From: Paractinoplanes aksuensis
Lineage (GTDB): Bacteria; Actinomycetota; Actinomycetes; Mycobacteriales; Micromonosporaceae
Direction: 5' to 3'
Assembly: GCF_024137025.1 (NCBI RefSeq)
Contig: NZ_JAMYJR010000005.1
Span: 1-44,665, forward strand
Length of the DNA: 44,665 bases
Of the stretch, positions 15,966 through 24,016 are shown in pieces. The notes beneath the pieces are model-generated. The model was not told the origin of the DNA. It searched no databases and saw nothing but the letters and a program-made list of their open reading frames with translations. Position numbers and translations under genes: made by a program. Within the stretch, counting starts at the first letter, position 1; each line of letters starts with the position of its first letter.

Positions 15966-16976
15966 TCAGGGCCGGACCGTCACCACCGGGGTCTGGGCGG
16001 TGCTGCCCTCGAAGAAGTCGGCGAGGCCGGTGTTGTGGAGCAGGAAGTAGCCGGTGCGCTGGGCCGTGGCTTCGACGCGGAAGGTGCCGTCGGGGGCCAG
16101 GACCGGGTAGTGGGTGCCGAGGCAGCCGGTGTCGTCGCAGTCGGCCAGGATGTACAGGTCCGAGTTGGTCGGGGCCGGCACCCAGCCGGTGGCCGAGCGC
16201 CGCTCGACCTTGCCGGTGAGCGTGATGGTCTCACCCGCGCGGACGCGCCGCTTGTCCGGCCGGATGGTGGCCCTGGTCGGCTGCTTGGTCACTGTCACCG
16301 ACCCGTTCACGTACGGGGCCGCGCGCGTGTAGGGCGCGCCTTCGCCGTACGAGAATTCCATGGTGTTGATGGTGCCGGCCATCGTGAAGTGCGCCTCGAA
16401 CGCGCCGTCCGGCCCGGTCACGATCGGGTCGTCGGACGACATGTGGACCCAGGCCTGGACGGTGGCGCCGGGGATCGGCCGCAGCTCACCGGTGCCCGGC
16501 TGGCGCCCGAGCACCTTGCCGGTGACCGTGATGTCCCGGTGGTCGTAGTCGATCGTCGGCGGCGTGACCTCGAGGGCGTGGACCTCAGCTACCACAAAGT
16601 AGCGGAAGAAGTCGGAGTGCCGGGTGACCTCGCCGTCCACGTCGGTGACCGCCACTTCGGCGTCGTAGTCGCCCGGCGCCATGACCACCGGGCTGGACGT
16701 CGTGTAGAGCTGGCGCGTCGGGAACGGCGCCTCCCCGGTGTGGTCGAAGGCGTCCACCGACCCGCCCACCTGGCCGTTCTCCCGGTTGACGAAGTCGATG
16801 TGGATCGAAGCCACCGGCTCCTCGCTGTCGATGCTGACATCGACGACACCCGGATTGAGATGGTTGTTGCCGATGAGGATCTGGCCGACCCCGGCCGCCT
16901 GCGCGATGCCGGGCGTGCCTGCCGCGACCAGCGCGGTCGCGAGAACGCTCGCTACAACTAACGACAGTCTTCTCAT
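15966..16976 (-). CDS. exported Ig-like beta-sandwich protein
   Basis: A 336-residue exported protein of unknown function. The signal peptide (MRRLSLVVASVLATALVAAG to AQAA) is clear. The mature part looks like two or three beta-sandwich domains: an N-terminal one with VDVSIDSEEPVASIHIDFVN, and two with the T[GL]KV pattern seen in Ig-like repeats (DITVTGKVLG, ETITLTGKVERR). Cysteines in ADCDDTGC may form a disulfide. GGGGGAAGG stands before ATG 16976. The gene is divergent from a glyoxalase remnant and convergent with the delta-60 protein; both exported proteins may act at the cell surface. Confidence 0.75.
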   Translation of the reverse strand: MRRLSLVVASVLATALVAAGTPGIAQAAGVGQILIGNNHLNPGVVDVSIDSEEPVASIHIDFVNRENGQVGGSVDAFDHTGEAPFPTRQLYTTSSPVVMAPGDYDAEVAVTDVDGEVTRHSDFFRYFVVAEVHALEVTPPTIDYDHRDITVTGKVLGRQPGTGELRPIPGATVQAWVHMSSDDPIVTGPDGAFEAHFTMAGTINTMEFSYGEGAPYTRAAPYVNGSVTVTKQPTRATIRPDKRRVRAGETITLTGKVERRSATGWVPAPTNSDLYILADCDDTGCLGTHYPVLAPDGTFRVEATAQRTGYFLLHNTGLADFFEGSTAQTPVVTVRP

Positions 16977-17080
16977 AGTTGCCTTCCCCCGTAATGGAAC
17001 GAAGGGTGACTGTATCGACGACATTCAACCCCGCGTGATCGTGCTCCCCGCGTTTCGGCCGCGTCGTGAATGATCGACGG

Positions 17081-17489
17081 ATGCGGCTTCGGATGGAACT
17101 GTTCGTCGAGGACCTGGATGTCAGCGTCAGCTTCTACCGCGAGGTGCTCGGATTCCAGGTGAGCCGACGGGCCGAGCGTTACGTGAGCTTGCGCCGAGGC
17201 ATCGTCGTGCTCGGCCTCGGTCCCACGGCGAAAATTACCCGAGCGGACGGACGGCCCGGGCTTCTCCAGGCAACGGCTCAGCGGCGACAAGGGCGTCGGC
17301 GTTGAGATCGTGCTGGAGCTGGACAGTTTGGATGAGCTGCGTGCACTTCATGAACACTGCCGCCGGCACGCGACGGTCAGCGACGAGTTGAGGCTGCGGC
17401 CGTGGGGCCTGCATGACTTCCGGCTCGACGACCCCGACGGCTACTACCTACGGATCACTCACGGCAACGCAGCAGCCGAAGAGCGCTGA
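17081..17489 (+). pseudogene. glyoxalase/VOC protein, single frameshift
   Basis: The first frame gives MELFVEDLDVSVSFYREVLG, a normal VOC start, up to about 17260. A one-base surplus in the GC-rich run near 17256-17262 moves the reading to another frame, which continues FSRQRLSGDKGVGVEIVLEL and DFRLDDPDGYYLRITHG to TGA at 17487-17489. Joined, the two halves form a complete protein of about 135 residues of the VOC family. It is therefore either a recent pseudogene or a base-calling error. Start ATG 17081 or the in-frame ATG at 17093. Confidence 0.8.
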
Positions 17490-17544
17490 CATCCATCTGT
17501 ATAAACCGGTCGCGGGCCGGTGCGAGCGATGGTGAAGTCCCGGT

Positions 17545-18099
17545 ATGAATCGGGTTCTGATCACCGGGTTGGCCGGCGCCGGTAAGACGAGTCTGGCTCG
17601 ACGTCTGTCGGTGGCGACCGGTGCTCCGTGGCATTCGCTCGATGATCTCTACTACGGTCCGGGTCTCGTAATGGCGACGACCTTTCCGGCCGCCATCGAA
17701 GAGATCACCGCCGGAGACCGTTGGATCTTCGACTCGGGTGGGCCGCCGCCGGTGGATCCCGTTCGCGTGCGTCTGCGGGAGCTCTTGTGGTCGCGCGCCG
17801 ACACCGTGCTGTGGCTTGACTACTCCCAACCTGTCGTTCTCTGGCGCGCCGCCACCCGGTCGTTGCGCCGCATGGTCACCCGTGAGCGGCTCTGGCACGG
17901 CTACCGCGACACGCCGGCGCAGTGGCTCCGTGCGGACCATCCCGTTCGCCGCGCCTGGTCGGCGCACCGCCGTCGCCGCCAGGAGATTGCGGCCCGCATC
18001 GCTGAACCGGCGCGCCATGCCTTGACCGTCCACCGTTTACACCGGCCGGACGAGACCGAGGCCTTCATGCGACGACTACGCCTTGAGCCCCGGGGTTAG
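17545..18099 (+). CDS. P-loop nucleotide kinase (topology-modulation/FlaR-like)
   Basis: A 184-residue adenylate-kinase-like NTPase. The Walker A motif GLAGAGKTS is at residues 8-16. WHSLDDLYYGPG, WIFDSGG and ADTVLWLDYSQPVVLWRAATRSLRR follow the pattern of the small kinases once named topology modulation proteins, with several arginines for a lid. The substrate is unknown. Its TAG stop (18097-18099) is made from the TA target site plus the first G of the MITE that follows. Before insertion the same codon would have been present, so the protein is intact. Confidence 0.82.
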   Translation: MNRVLITGLAGAGKTSLARRLSVATGAPWHSLDDLYYGPGLVMATTFPAAIEEITAGDRWIFDSGGPPPVDPVRVRLRELLWSRADTVLWLDYSQPVVLWRAATRSLRRMVTRERLWHGYRDTPAQWLRADHPVRRAWSAHRRRRQEIAARIAEPARHALTVHRLHRPDETEAFMRRLRLEPRG

Positions 18100-18261
18100 G
18101 GCGTATCTGGCGGATCACGCGGGGCTGCGGCGTGGCCCAGCCCGCGCCTGACGGCGTCCGCAGGGCGGTCCAATACCGGTCTTGTATTGGGCCGCTCTGC
18201 GGCCGACGCCAGCCACGACCTGGACCTCGCCTCGCTCCCACGTGATCCGCCAGATACGCCC
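18099..18261. mobile_element. 163-bp MITE with long terminal inverted repeats and TA duplication
   Basis: Perfect inverted repeats of 21 bp (18099-18119 and 18241-18261) flanked on both sides by TA (18097-18098 and 18262-18263). The interior is also palindromic: GGCGTC near 18153 pairs with GACGCC near 18205, and a 12-bp arm at 18165-18176 pairs with 18184-18195 around a 7-nt loop. The whole element can fold into one long hairpin. It has no coding capacity. TA target duplication and size fit MITEs mobilised by IS630- or IS5-type transposases; the parent element is not in this window. Confidence 0.75.
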
Positions 18262-19027
18262 TAGGGTTTTCGGCCGACGGCGCCGTACTGGTCGATGTCG
18301 GGACGGTCGTCGTCCGGGTGCCAGCGGGTCACCGGGACCAGGCCGGGGTCGACCAGTTCCAAGCCGTCGAAGAGGCTCGCCAAGCGGTCCGGGCCGCGCA
18401 GGTAGTAGGGGAGGGCTGCGGACTCGTTCCAGATGCGGCGGCCTCGGCCACCTCGGGGGTGGTGTCGGTGCTGTCGCAGATGGCCAGGTAGCTGCCGGAG
18501 GGAACCGCCGCCATGGCCGTACGTGTAAGGTTCTGGGCCACCGCGTCGTCCTTGATGTGGCCGAGAACGCCCATGAACAGCACAGCCACAGGCTGTTCGA
18601 AGTCGAGCGTACGCCCGGCCTCCCGCAGGACATGAGCCATGTTCTCGAGGCTGGCGTCGAGGTAGACCGTTTCGCCCCGCGGATGGCTGGTCAGCAGCGC
18701 GCGACCCTGCGACACGACCAGCGGGTCGTTGTCGACGTAGACGATGCGGCTCTCCGGCGCCACGGACTGCGCGACCTCGTGCGTGTTGTCAGCGGTGGGC
18801 AGGCCCGCGCCGAGGTCGAGGAACTGCCGGATACCGGCCTCACCGGCCAGCCACCGCACCACCCGGGTGAGGTAGGCGCGGCTGAGCCGGGCGTTCTCGG
18901 CCAGAGCGGGCTGGCCGACCAGGACCCGGTCGCCGACCACCCGATCGACAGCGAAGTTGTCCGTGCCGCCGAGCAGGTAGTTCCAGATCCGTGCAGTGTG
19001 CGGAACAGACGGTTCGTCACCGGTCAC
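18261..19027 (-). pseudogene. S-adenosyl methyltransferase (DUF574-type), single frameshift
   Basis: Typical actinomycete family: VPHTARIWNYLLGGTDNFA at the N-terminus, LDLGAGLPTADNTHEVAQ as motif I, and VAVLFMGVLGHIKDD. After TDTTPEVAEAA the frame breaks at about 18438; a single missing C in the run would restore RIWNESAALPYYLRGPDR, SLFDGLELVDPGLVPVTRWH and the family ending YGAVGRKP. The stop TAG lies at 18261-18263, half in the MITE target site. Start GTG 19027 lies 6 bases after a TAGGCT box. Either one recent mutation or one base-call error separates it from a working enzyme. Confidence 0.85.
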
Positions 19028-19033
19028 GCCGAC

Positions 19034-19039
19034 AGCCTA
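19034..19039 (-). promoter_or_regulatory. -10 box TAGGCT, leaderless arrangement
   Basis: TAGGCT ends 6 bases before the GTG start of the methyltransferase gene, with no ribosome site between. This spacing would put the transcription start at the start codon. Confidence 0.45.
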
Positions 19040-19108
19040 ACCGACAACAGGTCCGATCAGGACGGTCGTGAGGTCGCCTGCTGGTACACTGGCCGCGCGA
19101 AGTTCGGC

Positions 19109-19114
19109 TAGGGT
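19109..19114 (+). promoter_or_regulatory. -10 box TAGGGT, leaderless arrangement
   Basis: TAGGGT lies 7 bases before ATG 19122 of the small membrane protein gene; no purine-rich ribosome site intervenes. Confidence 0.45.
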
Positions 19115-19121
19115 CGCGCCG

Positions 19122-19511
19122 ATGAGCGAGATGTACTCGTGGCGTTCTCGACCGCCGTACTCCGTCGTGGTGGCGTGTGTGCTCATCGGTGTCGGCTGCG
19201 TGCTGCTGTTCGTCCGGTTGGTCCTGGACGGGGGCAACGACAAGGTCAGCGGGGCCGAATGGGTGATCGGGTCGCTGATCATCTGTGCCGCGGTCGGTGC
19301 CTCGTTCATCATCAAGATCCTGCGGCAGTCCCGGCGGATCGCCTACCTCGCCATGATCCTGGCCGGGTCTCAGGTGCTCCTCGCGCCGGCCGAGTGGAGC
19401 TACGACCACTCCGTCTCGGCCGGGAGCGTGGTCGGAGCGGTGACCGGCGGCGCGATCACCGTCCTGTTGGCACTACCTCGGTCCCGCGCGTGGCTCAAGC
19501 CGGTGGATTGA
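19122..19511 (+). CDS. small integral membrane protein, unknown
   Basis: A 129-residue protein I do not recognise. Four hydrophobic segments are visible: VVVACVLIGVGCVLLFVRLV, WVIGSLIICAAVGASFII, IAYLAMILAGSQVLLA and a last one around SVVGAVTGGAITVLLAL. Short basic loops (KILRQSRR) suggest an inside loop between segments 2 and 3. No catalytic motif is seen. The start at ATG 19122 is supported by the promoter box just before it. It is convergent with egtD, 13 bp apart, and divergent from the DUF574-type gene. Confidence 0.7.
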   Translation: MSEMYSWRSRPPYSVVVACVLIGVGCVLLFVRLVLDGGNDKVSGAEWVIGSLIICAAVGASFIIKILRQSRRIAYLAMILAGSQVLLAPAEWSYDHSVSAGSVVGAVTGGAITVLLALPRSRAWLKPVD

Positions 19512-19524
19512 CCACGAGCAGCGG

Positions 19525-20484
19525 TCAGGCCACCGCCTGGGCCAGCGAGAGGGCGAAACGGGCCTCGGGGTCGGTCCACCACTGGCTCAGGGCGAAGCCG
19601 GCCTCGGTCAGCTCTTTCTCGACGCCCTCGCGGCGGAACTTGGCCGAGATCTCGGTGCGGATCTCCTCGCCCGAGGCGAATTCGACCACCAGGTCGAGCG
19701 CGGGGATCGTCACCCGCATGGGCCAGCGGGCCCGCAGGCGCATCTCGATCCATTCCTGGTCGGCGTTCCACAGGGCCACGTGGGCGAAGCCGTCGACGTC
19801 GAAGTCGGCCTGCAGGTGGTGGTTGAGCACGCGCAGCACGTTCCGGTTGAACTCGGCGGTGACTCCGGCCGCGTCGTCGTAGGCCGGGACCAGTACGCGG
19901 GGGCTCTTGACCAGGTCGGTGCCGAGCAGCAGGTGTTCGCCGGGGCGCAGGACGCCGCGCACGTCGGCCAGGAAGCGGGCCCGCTCGGCCGGCTCGAAGT
20001 TGCCGATCGTGCCGCCCAGGAAAGCGACCAGGCGGTGGTCGGCGCCGGGCAGGAAGCCCAGATGCCGGGTGATGTCGCCGACGATGCCGTGCACCGGCAG
20101 GGCCGGAAAGTCGAGGGCGATCCGGGTCGCGGCCGCTTCCAGCGCGCTGGGGGAGACGTCCATCGGCACGAACCGGGTCGGATGCAGGGCTTCGAGCAGC
20201 AGGCGGGTCTTGGTGGAGTAGCCCGACCCGAGCTCGATCAGCGTGCGGGCGCCCGTGTCCCGGGCGATCTCGGCGGCCCGCTCGGTGAGGATCGCCCGCT
20301 CGGCCCGGGTCGGGTAGTACTCGGGCAATTCTGTGATCTGTTCGAACAGTTCGCTGCCGTGGGCGTCGTAGAACCACTTCGGCGGCAGCCGTTTCGGGCT
20401 CGCGGTGAGGCCGGCGACCACGTCGGCGCGCAGCGTGCGCTCCTGGTCGTCGGCGTCGAGATGGACTTCGAGCGGGGTGGTCAT
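19525..20484 (-). CDS. egtD: EgtD, L-histidine N-alpha-methyltransferase
   Basis: 319 residues, close to the 321 of the mycobacterial enzyme. It trimethylates histidine to hercynine with three SAM, the first committed step of ergothioneine synthesis. Marks of the family are LPPKWFYDAHGSELFEQIT, LPEYYPTRAERAIL, the SAM-binding LIELGSGYSTKTRLLL, VAFLGGTIGNFEP, and the C-terminal FASGEEIRTEISAKF, which contributes to histidine binding in the known structures. It is the last gene of an egtABCD operon and overlaps egtC by four bases (ATGA). Confidence 0.96.
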   Translation of the reverse strand: MTTPLEVHLDADDQERTLRADVVAGLTASPKRLPPKWFYDAHGSELFEQITELPEYYPTRAERAILTERAAEIARDTGARTLIELGSGYSTKTRLLLEALHPTRFVPMDVSPSALEAAATRIALDFPALPVHGIVGDITRHLGFLPGADHRLVAFLGGTIGNFEPAERARFLADVRGVLRPGEHLLLGTDLVKSPRVLVPAYDDAAGVTAEFNRNVLRVLNHHLQADFDVDGFAHVALWNADQEWIEMRLRARWPMRVTIPALDLVVEFASGEEIRTEISAKFRREGVEKELTEAGFALSQWWTDPEARFALSLAQAVA

Positions 20485-21224
20485 GCTTCTCCTAGGGGGA
20501 GCGTCCGTACGGCGCCGGGCTCGGCGATCAGCAACGTGCGGTCGGGAACCGGCTGCCAGGCCGGGTCGGCGTCCAGCGGCTCGGAGCTGACCAGCACCGA
20601 GTCGCGGGTGCGCTGGATCGACAGGGCATGGCCGACGATGGTGGCCACTATGGTGCGGCCGTCGGTCAGCAGCAGGTTGAGCCGGGACGTGGGGGCCGCG
20701 GTCAGTACGTCGGCCACCGTGTCGGCGACGGCTTCGGCCGGGGTGGCGCCGTGGCGCAGGCGGTGGCGGACCAGGGCCCACAGCAAGGCCGCGTCGGTCG
20801 GGGCGTCGAGCGTCATCAGGTCGGTGGTCGGCAGCGCGGCGGCGAGCTTCTCGACCGAGGCCGGCCAGCCCGCCACGACCCCGTTGTGGCTGAACAACCA
20901 CAGCCCGTCGGCGAAGGGCGCGGCCGCGTCTGCTGTCACGGGCATGCCCACGGTGGCGCTGCGGACGGCGGCCAGCACCACACCCGCCCGCACCGAGCGG
21001 GCCAGCGCGGGCAGATAGGGATCGCCCCACAGCGGGGTGGCCCGGCGGTAGCGTACCGGCCCGTCGGCCGTGAGCCAGCCGACCCCGAAACCGTCCGCGT
21101 TGATCGTGCCGCCGCCGCGCATGTCGCGGGGCGCCCACGACTGGTGCGACAGCGAGTGCGGCGGCTCGAACAGCAGGCGCGACAACGGGATCGGCGGCCC
21201 CAGGTAGGCCAGGTGACGGCACAT
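20481..21224 (-). CDS. egtC: EgtC, gamma-glutamyl hercynylcysteine sulfoxide amidohydrolase
   Basis: A 247-residue class II glutamine-amidotransferase-fold hydrolase that removes glutamate from the EgtB product. The nucleophile is Cys2, exposed after Met removal (MCRHLAYLG). FSHNGVVAG, INADGFGVGW and the DAALLWALVRHRL helix match the family. The ATG shares one base with the stop of egtB (TGATG), so translation is coupled. No odd features. Confidence 0.94.
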   Translation of the reverse strand: MCRHLAYLGPPIPLSRLLFEPPHSLSHQSWAPRDMRGGGTINADGFGVGWLTADGPVRYRRATPLWGDPYLPALARSVRAGVVLAAVRSATVGMPVTADAAAPFADGLWLFSHNGVVAGWPASVEKLAAALPTTDLMTLDAPTDAALLWALVRHRLRHGATPAEAVADTVADVLTAAPTSRLNLLLTDGRTIVATIVGHALSIQRTRDSVLVSSEPLDADPAWQPVPDRTLLIAEPGAVRTLPLGEA

Positions 21225-22525
21225 CAGGCGTCCCGGGCGCAGCGGAAGCCGGTGAAGATCTGCCGCCGGATCGGGTAGTCCCAGTTGCGGAACGTGCCCC
21301 GCACGGCCGACGCGTCGGTGCCGAACGAGCCGCCGCGCAGCACCTTGTAGTCGGGGCCGAAGAAGACCTCGGAGTATTCGCGGTAGGGGAACGCGGCGAA
21401 GCCGGGATAGCCGTGGAAGTCGCTGGACGTCCACTCCCACACGTCGCCGATCAGCTGGTGCACCCCGAGCGGCGAGGCCCCGTCGGGGAACGCCCCCGCC
21501 GCGGACGGCCGCAGGAAACGCTGGCCCAGGTTGGCGTGCCGCGACTCGACGGCCGCATCGCCCCACGGGTACCGGCGGGAACGGCCGGTCGCCGGGTCCC
21601 AGCGGGCCGCCTTCTCCCACTCGGCCTCGGTCGGCAGCCGCTTGCCGGCCCATTTCGCGTACGCCGAGGCCTCGTGGAAGCCGACGTGGACGACTGGCTC
21701 GTCGGCCACGACGGGCGCGGTGCGCCCGAACGTGGTGGCCGCGAACGAGGAGCCGTCCCGCTGCCAGTGCGCCGGCCCGGTCAGCCCGGCTTCCTGTCGG
21801 TGATCCCAGCCCGCGGCTGTCCACCAGCGTGGGTCGTCGTAACCGCCGGCTTCGATGAAAGCGGCGTACGCCCCGTTCGTCACCGCGGCCCGATCGATGT
21901 GGAAGGGCGCCACGAAGACCTGGTGTGCGGGCCGCTCGTTGTCGAGGGCCCACGCCTCGGTGTCGGTCCCCATGGTGAACGGCCCGCCCGGAACGAGGAC
22001 CTCACCGGTGACGACCGACGCCGGGGCCGGTGGTGGAGCCGCCGAGAGGACCGGCGGGCCGGAACGCAGCTGGTGGGTGGCCAGCATGGTCTCGTCGTGC
22101 TGCTGCTCGTGCTGCACGATCATGCCGAACGCGAAACCGTCGGCGACCAGCCGGCGGCCCTGGTCGAGGCGGGCCCGGTCGAGCACGTCGAGCGCCTTGT
22201 CGCGCACCTGGGCCACGTAACGCCGGGCTTCGGCCGGGTTGAGCAGCGGCAGGGCTCGCCGGTCGCGGCGGGCGTGCTTGAACGCGTCGTACAGCTCGTC
22301 GATGTCCTGCCGCACCGCCGCGCGCCCGCCGACGTCGCGGACGAGCCACAGCTCTTCCTGGTTGCCGACATGGGCGAGATCCCACACGAGCGGGGACATC
22401 AGCGGTGAGTGCTGGGCGACCAGATCGTCGTCGTCGACGGCCTCGGTGAGCCGGGTGCTGCGCTCGCGCGCGCGGAGCAGTTCGGCGGCGACGCGGTCAC
22501 GCAGCCGCTCGGTTTCGATGGTCAT
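21224..22525 (-). CDS. egtB: EgtB, hercynine oxygenase (sulfoxide synthase)
   Basis: A 433-residue non-haem iron enzyme that joins hercynine and gamma-glutamylcysteine using O2. The N-terminal DinB-like domain supplies the iron ligands H52 (WDLAHVGNQEELW), H139 and H143 (QHEQQHDET), in line with H51/H134/H138 known for the mycobacterial enzyme. The C-terminal formylglycine-generating-type domain carries PGGPFTMGTD, RLPTEAEWEKAA and the ending VLRGGSFGTD. The use of gamma-glutamylcysteine rather than cysteine is inferred from the egtA and egtC neighbours. ATG 22525 overlaps egtA by four bases. Confidence 0.96.
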   Translation of the reverse strand: MTIETERLRDRVAAELLRARERSTRLTEAVDDDDLVAQHSPLMSPLVWDLAHVGNQEELWLVRDVGGRAAVRQDIDELYDAFKHARRDRRALPLLNPAEARRYVAQVRDKALDVLDRARLDQGRRLVADGFAFGMIVQHEQQHDETMLATHQLRSGPPVLSAAPPPAPASVVTGEVLVPGGPFTMGTDTEAWALDNERPAHQVFVAPFHIDRAAVTNGAYAAFIEAGGYDDPRWWTAAGWDHRQEAGLTGPAHWQRDGSSFAATTFGRTAPVVADEPVVHVGFHEASAYAKWAGKRLPTEAEWEKAARWDPATGRSRRYPWGDAAVESRHANLGQRFLRPSAAGAFPDGASPLGVHQLIGDVWEWTSSDFHGYPGFAAFPYREYSEVFFGPDYKVLRGGSFGTDASAVRGTFRNWDYPIRRQIFTGFRCARDA

Positions 22526-23721
22526 CGCAACTTCCGTTCGATCGTCTCGGTGACCCCGCGGTCGAACGAGCCGCGGCGCTGGGCCAGCTCGAGGACGGCG
22601 TGGGCGGTGCGGCGCAGCGCGGGGTCGGCCAGCCCGTGGCGCCAGGCCGAGACCCAGCAGTCGGCCGTGGGGAGGGCCAGGTCGAGGGCGGCGCTGGTGG
22701 TGGCCGGGTCGGCCAGCAGGGTGTCGAGCACGGCGACCGGGGCGAACCAGTCGTCGCCGGCCTGGGCGTCGAGATAGCGCACCTCGAGATAGCCCCGCGG
22801 GCGCACCGGCGGGAACAGGGTGCTCAGGTGGTAATCGAGGTCGGCCACGGTCAGCGGCAGGGGCAGCGCGCCGCGGACCCAGTCGCCCAGGGTGGCGCCG
22901 GTCGGCGCGTCCCAGCAGTCGCCGTCGCGCCGGACGCAGGTGAGCGGTGCGGCGAGGGCGTACCGCACCCAGTCGCCGGCCGGGTCGGCCGAGACACCGA
23001 CCGGGTGGGTGAGCCGGGGGTCCATGGCCCACCAGGCGGCCATGCGGGCGGACGCCAGACCGGTGTCGCGCCCCGCGTGGAAGCGTGAGTTGGCGAACGC
23101 GGCCAGCAGCGGTGGGCCCAGGGCCGAGACGGCGGCCCAGCGCAGGGCCAGATCGGCCGAGGCGCCGGCGTCGAGGCAGACCTGGAGGCCGGCCGTGCTG
23201 CACATCATGACCCGGCCGTCGCCGCCGCGTTCGTCGAATGACTGCTCCATGGCGTCGTAGCGCGGGGTGCGGACCAGGCGCCGGGGCGCGCGATGGGGGT
23301 CGATGCCGTGCTCGCCGAGGGACAGGCCCTCCGCTTCGAGCAGAACGGTCAGATGGGCCCGATCGGTGGCGATGGCCGTTTGCAGCGCGCTCGCGGAGGC
23401 GAAGGGTGCGGACGAGATCTCGACCTGGCCGCCGGGTTCGACAGTGACGGTGCCGCCGGCGGGGAGGGGGAGGGGCGGGTGGGGTGAGCCCAGGGTCTGC
23501 GGGGTGTACGCGCCGAGCGCCTGGCGCAGCGTCTCGACCGACAGCGGCGCCGAGGGCGCCGCGGTGTTGTGGACGGTCCATTCCAGTTCCGCGCCGATCA
23601 GCGCCGGGGGACCGGTCTTGAAGCAGATGGCCCGGATCCGCGCCTCCACCTCGCTCTGGGTGTGGAGGACGGCCGCCGTGTCGGCGTCACCTTCCGCCAG
23701 CATCCGCATGCTCTTGGTCAT
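22522..23721 (-). CDS. egtA: EgtA, glutamate-cysteine ligase
   Basis: A 399-residue ligase of the GCS2-related EgtA group that makes gamma-glutamylcysteine for EgtB. GAELEWTVHN near residue 44 is the nucleotide/glutamate-binding motif, VEPGGQVEISSAPFAS contains the conserved glutamates, and MMCSTAGLQVCLD and FPPVRPRGYLEVRYLDAQ are typical later blocks. It is first in the operon. No ribosome site precedes the ATG; a TAGGTT box 6 bases upstream suggests a leaderless transcript. Confidence 0.94.
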   Translation of the reverse strand: MTKSMRMLAEGDADTAAVLHTQSEVEARIRAICFKTGPPALIGAELEWTVHNTAAPSAPLSVETLRQALGAYTPQTLGSPHPPLPLPAGGTVTVEPGGQVEISSAPFASASALQTAIATDRAHLTVLLEAEGLSLGEHGIDPHRAPRRLVRTPRYDAMEQSFDERGGDGRVMMCSTAGLQVCLDAGASADLALRWAAVSALGPPLLAAFANSRFHAGRDTGLASARMAAWWAMDPRLTHPVGVSADPAGDWVRYALAAPLTCVRRDGDCWDAPTGATLGDWVRGALPLPLTVADLDYHLSTLFPPVRPRGYLEVRYLDAQAGDDWFAPVAVLDTLLADPATTSAALDLALPTADCWVSAWRHGLADPALRRTAHAVLELAQRRGSFDRGVTETIERKLR

Positions 23722-23727
23722 GGCCCG

Positions 23728-23733
23728 AACCTA
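23728..23733 (-). promoter_or_regulatory. -10 box TAGGTT of the egtABCD operon, leaderless
   Basis: TAGGTT is followed by six bases (CGGGCC) and then the ATG of egtA. The spacing fits transcription starting at the ATG. No convincing -35 hexamer is seen. Confidence 0.4.
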
Positions 23734-23823
23734 CGGCCGGGGTCCGACATTTTTCGGGTGACCCGACGGCCGGTCCACCGTGTACCGCCGACAAGCAGGG
23801 AGTTCCCCAGGGAGTGATCTGGG

Positions 23824-23853
23824 TCACTTGAAAATGGGAAGCGTTTCACTTGA
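23824..23853. promoter_or_regulatory. direct repeat TCACTTGA x2, 22-bp spacing
   Basis: TCACTTGA occurs at 23824-23831 and 23846-23853, i.e. two helical turns apart, in the divergent region between egtA and the aminotransferase. Between them is an imperfect LacI-like palindrome (GAAGCGTTTC, 23838-23847). The whole 295-bp gap (23722-24016) holds no gene. Confidence 0.4.
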
Positions 23854-24016
23854 TCAAGGCGAGGAGTTAAGCGGCACCTAAGACGGGCGAACAAGCCTTC
23901 ACCTGCGTAAACGTTGATTCCTTGGAGAATCCTGAACCCTTCATCGATCGGCTTCGTACCTTCTGGCGCGCGTCCCGGCGGAGTGTCGCGCACACCGGTG
24001 GAGTTAAGGAGTCTCG

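Noticed and set aside
16035..16961. 308-residue plus-strand frame opposite the exported beta-sandwich protein
   Set aside because: Its composition (Arg/Gly/Val/Asp-rich, no domains) is typical of an antisense shadow. The minus-strand gene has a signal peptide and ribosome site.
23838..23847. LacI/CcpA-like palindrome GAAGCGTTTC in the egtA upstream region
   Set aside because: Only a few symmetric positions agree with known sites, and no intact LacI gene is nearby. It is noted within the repeat feature only.
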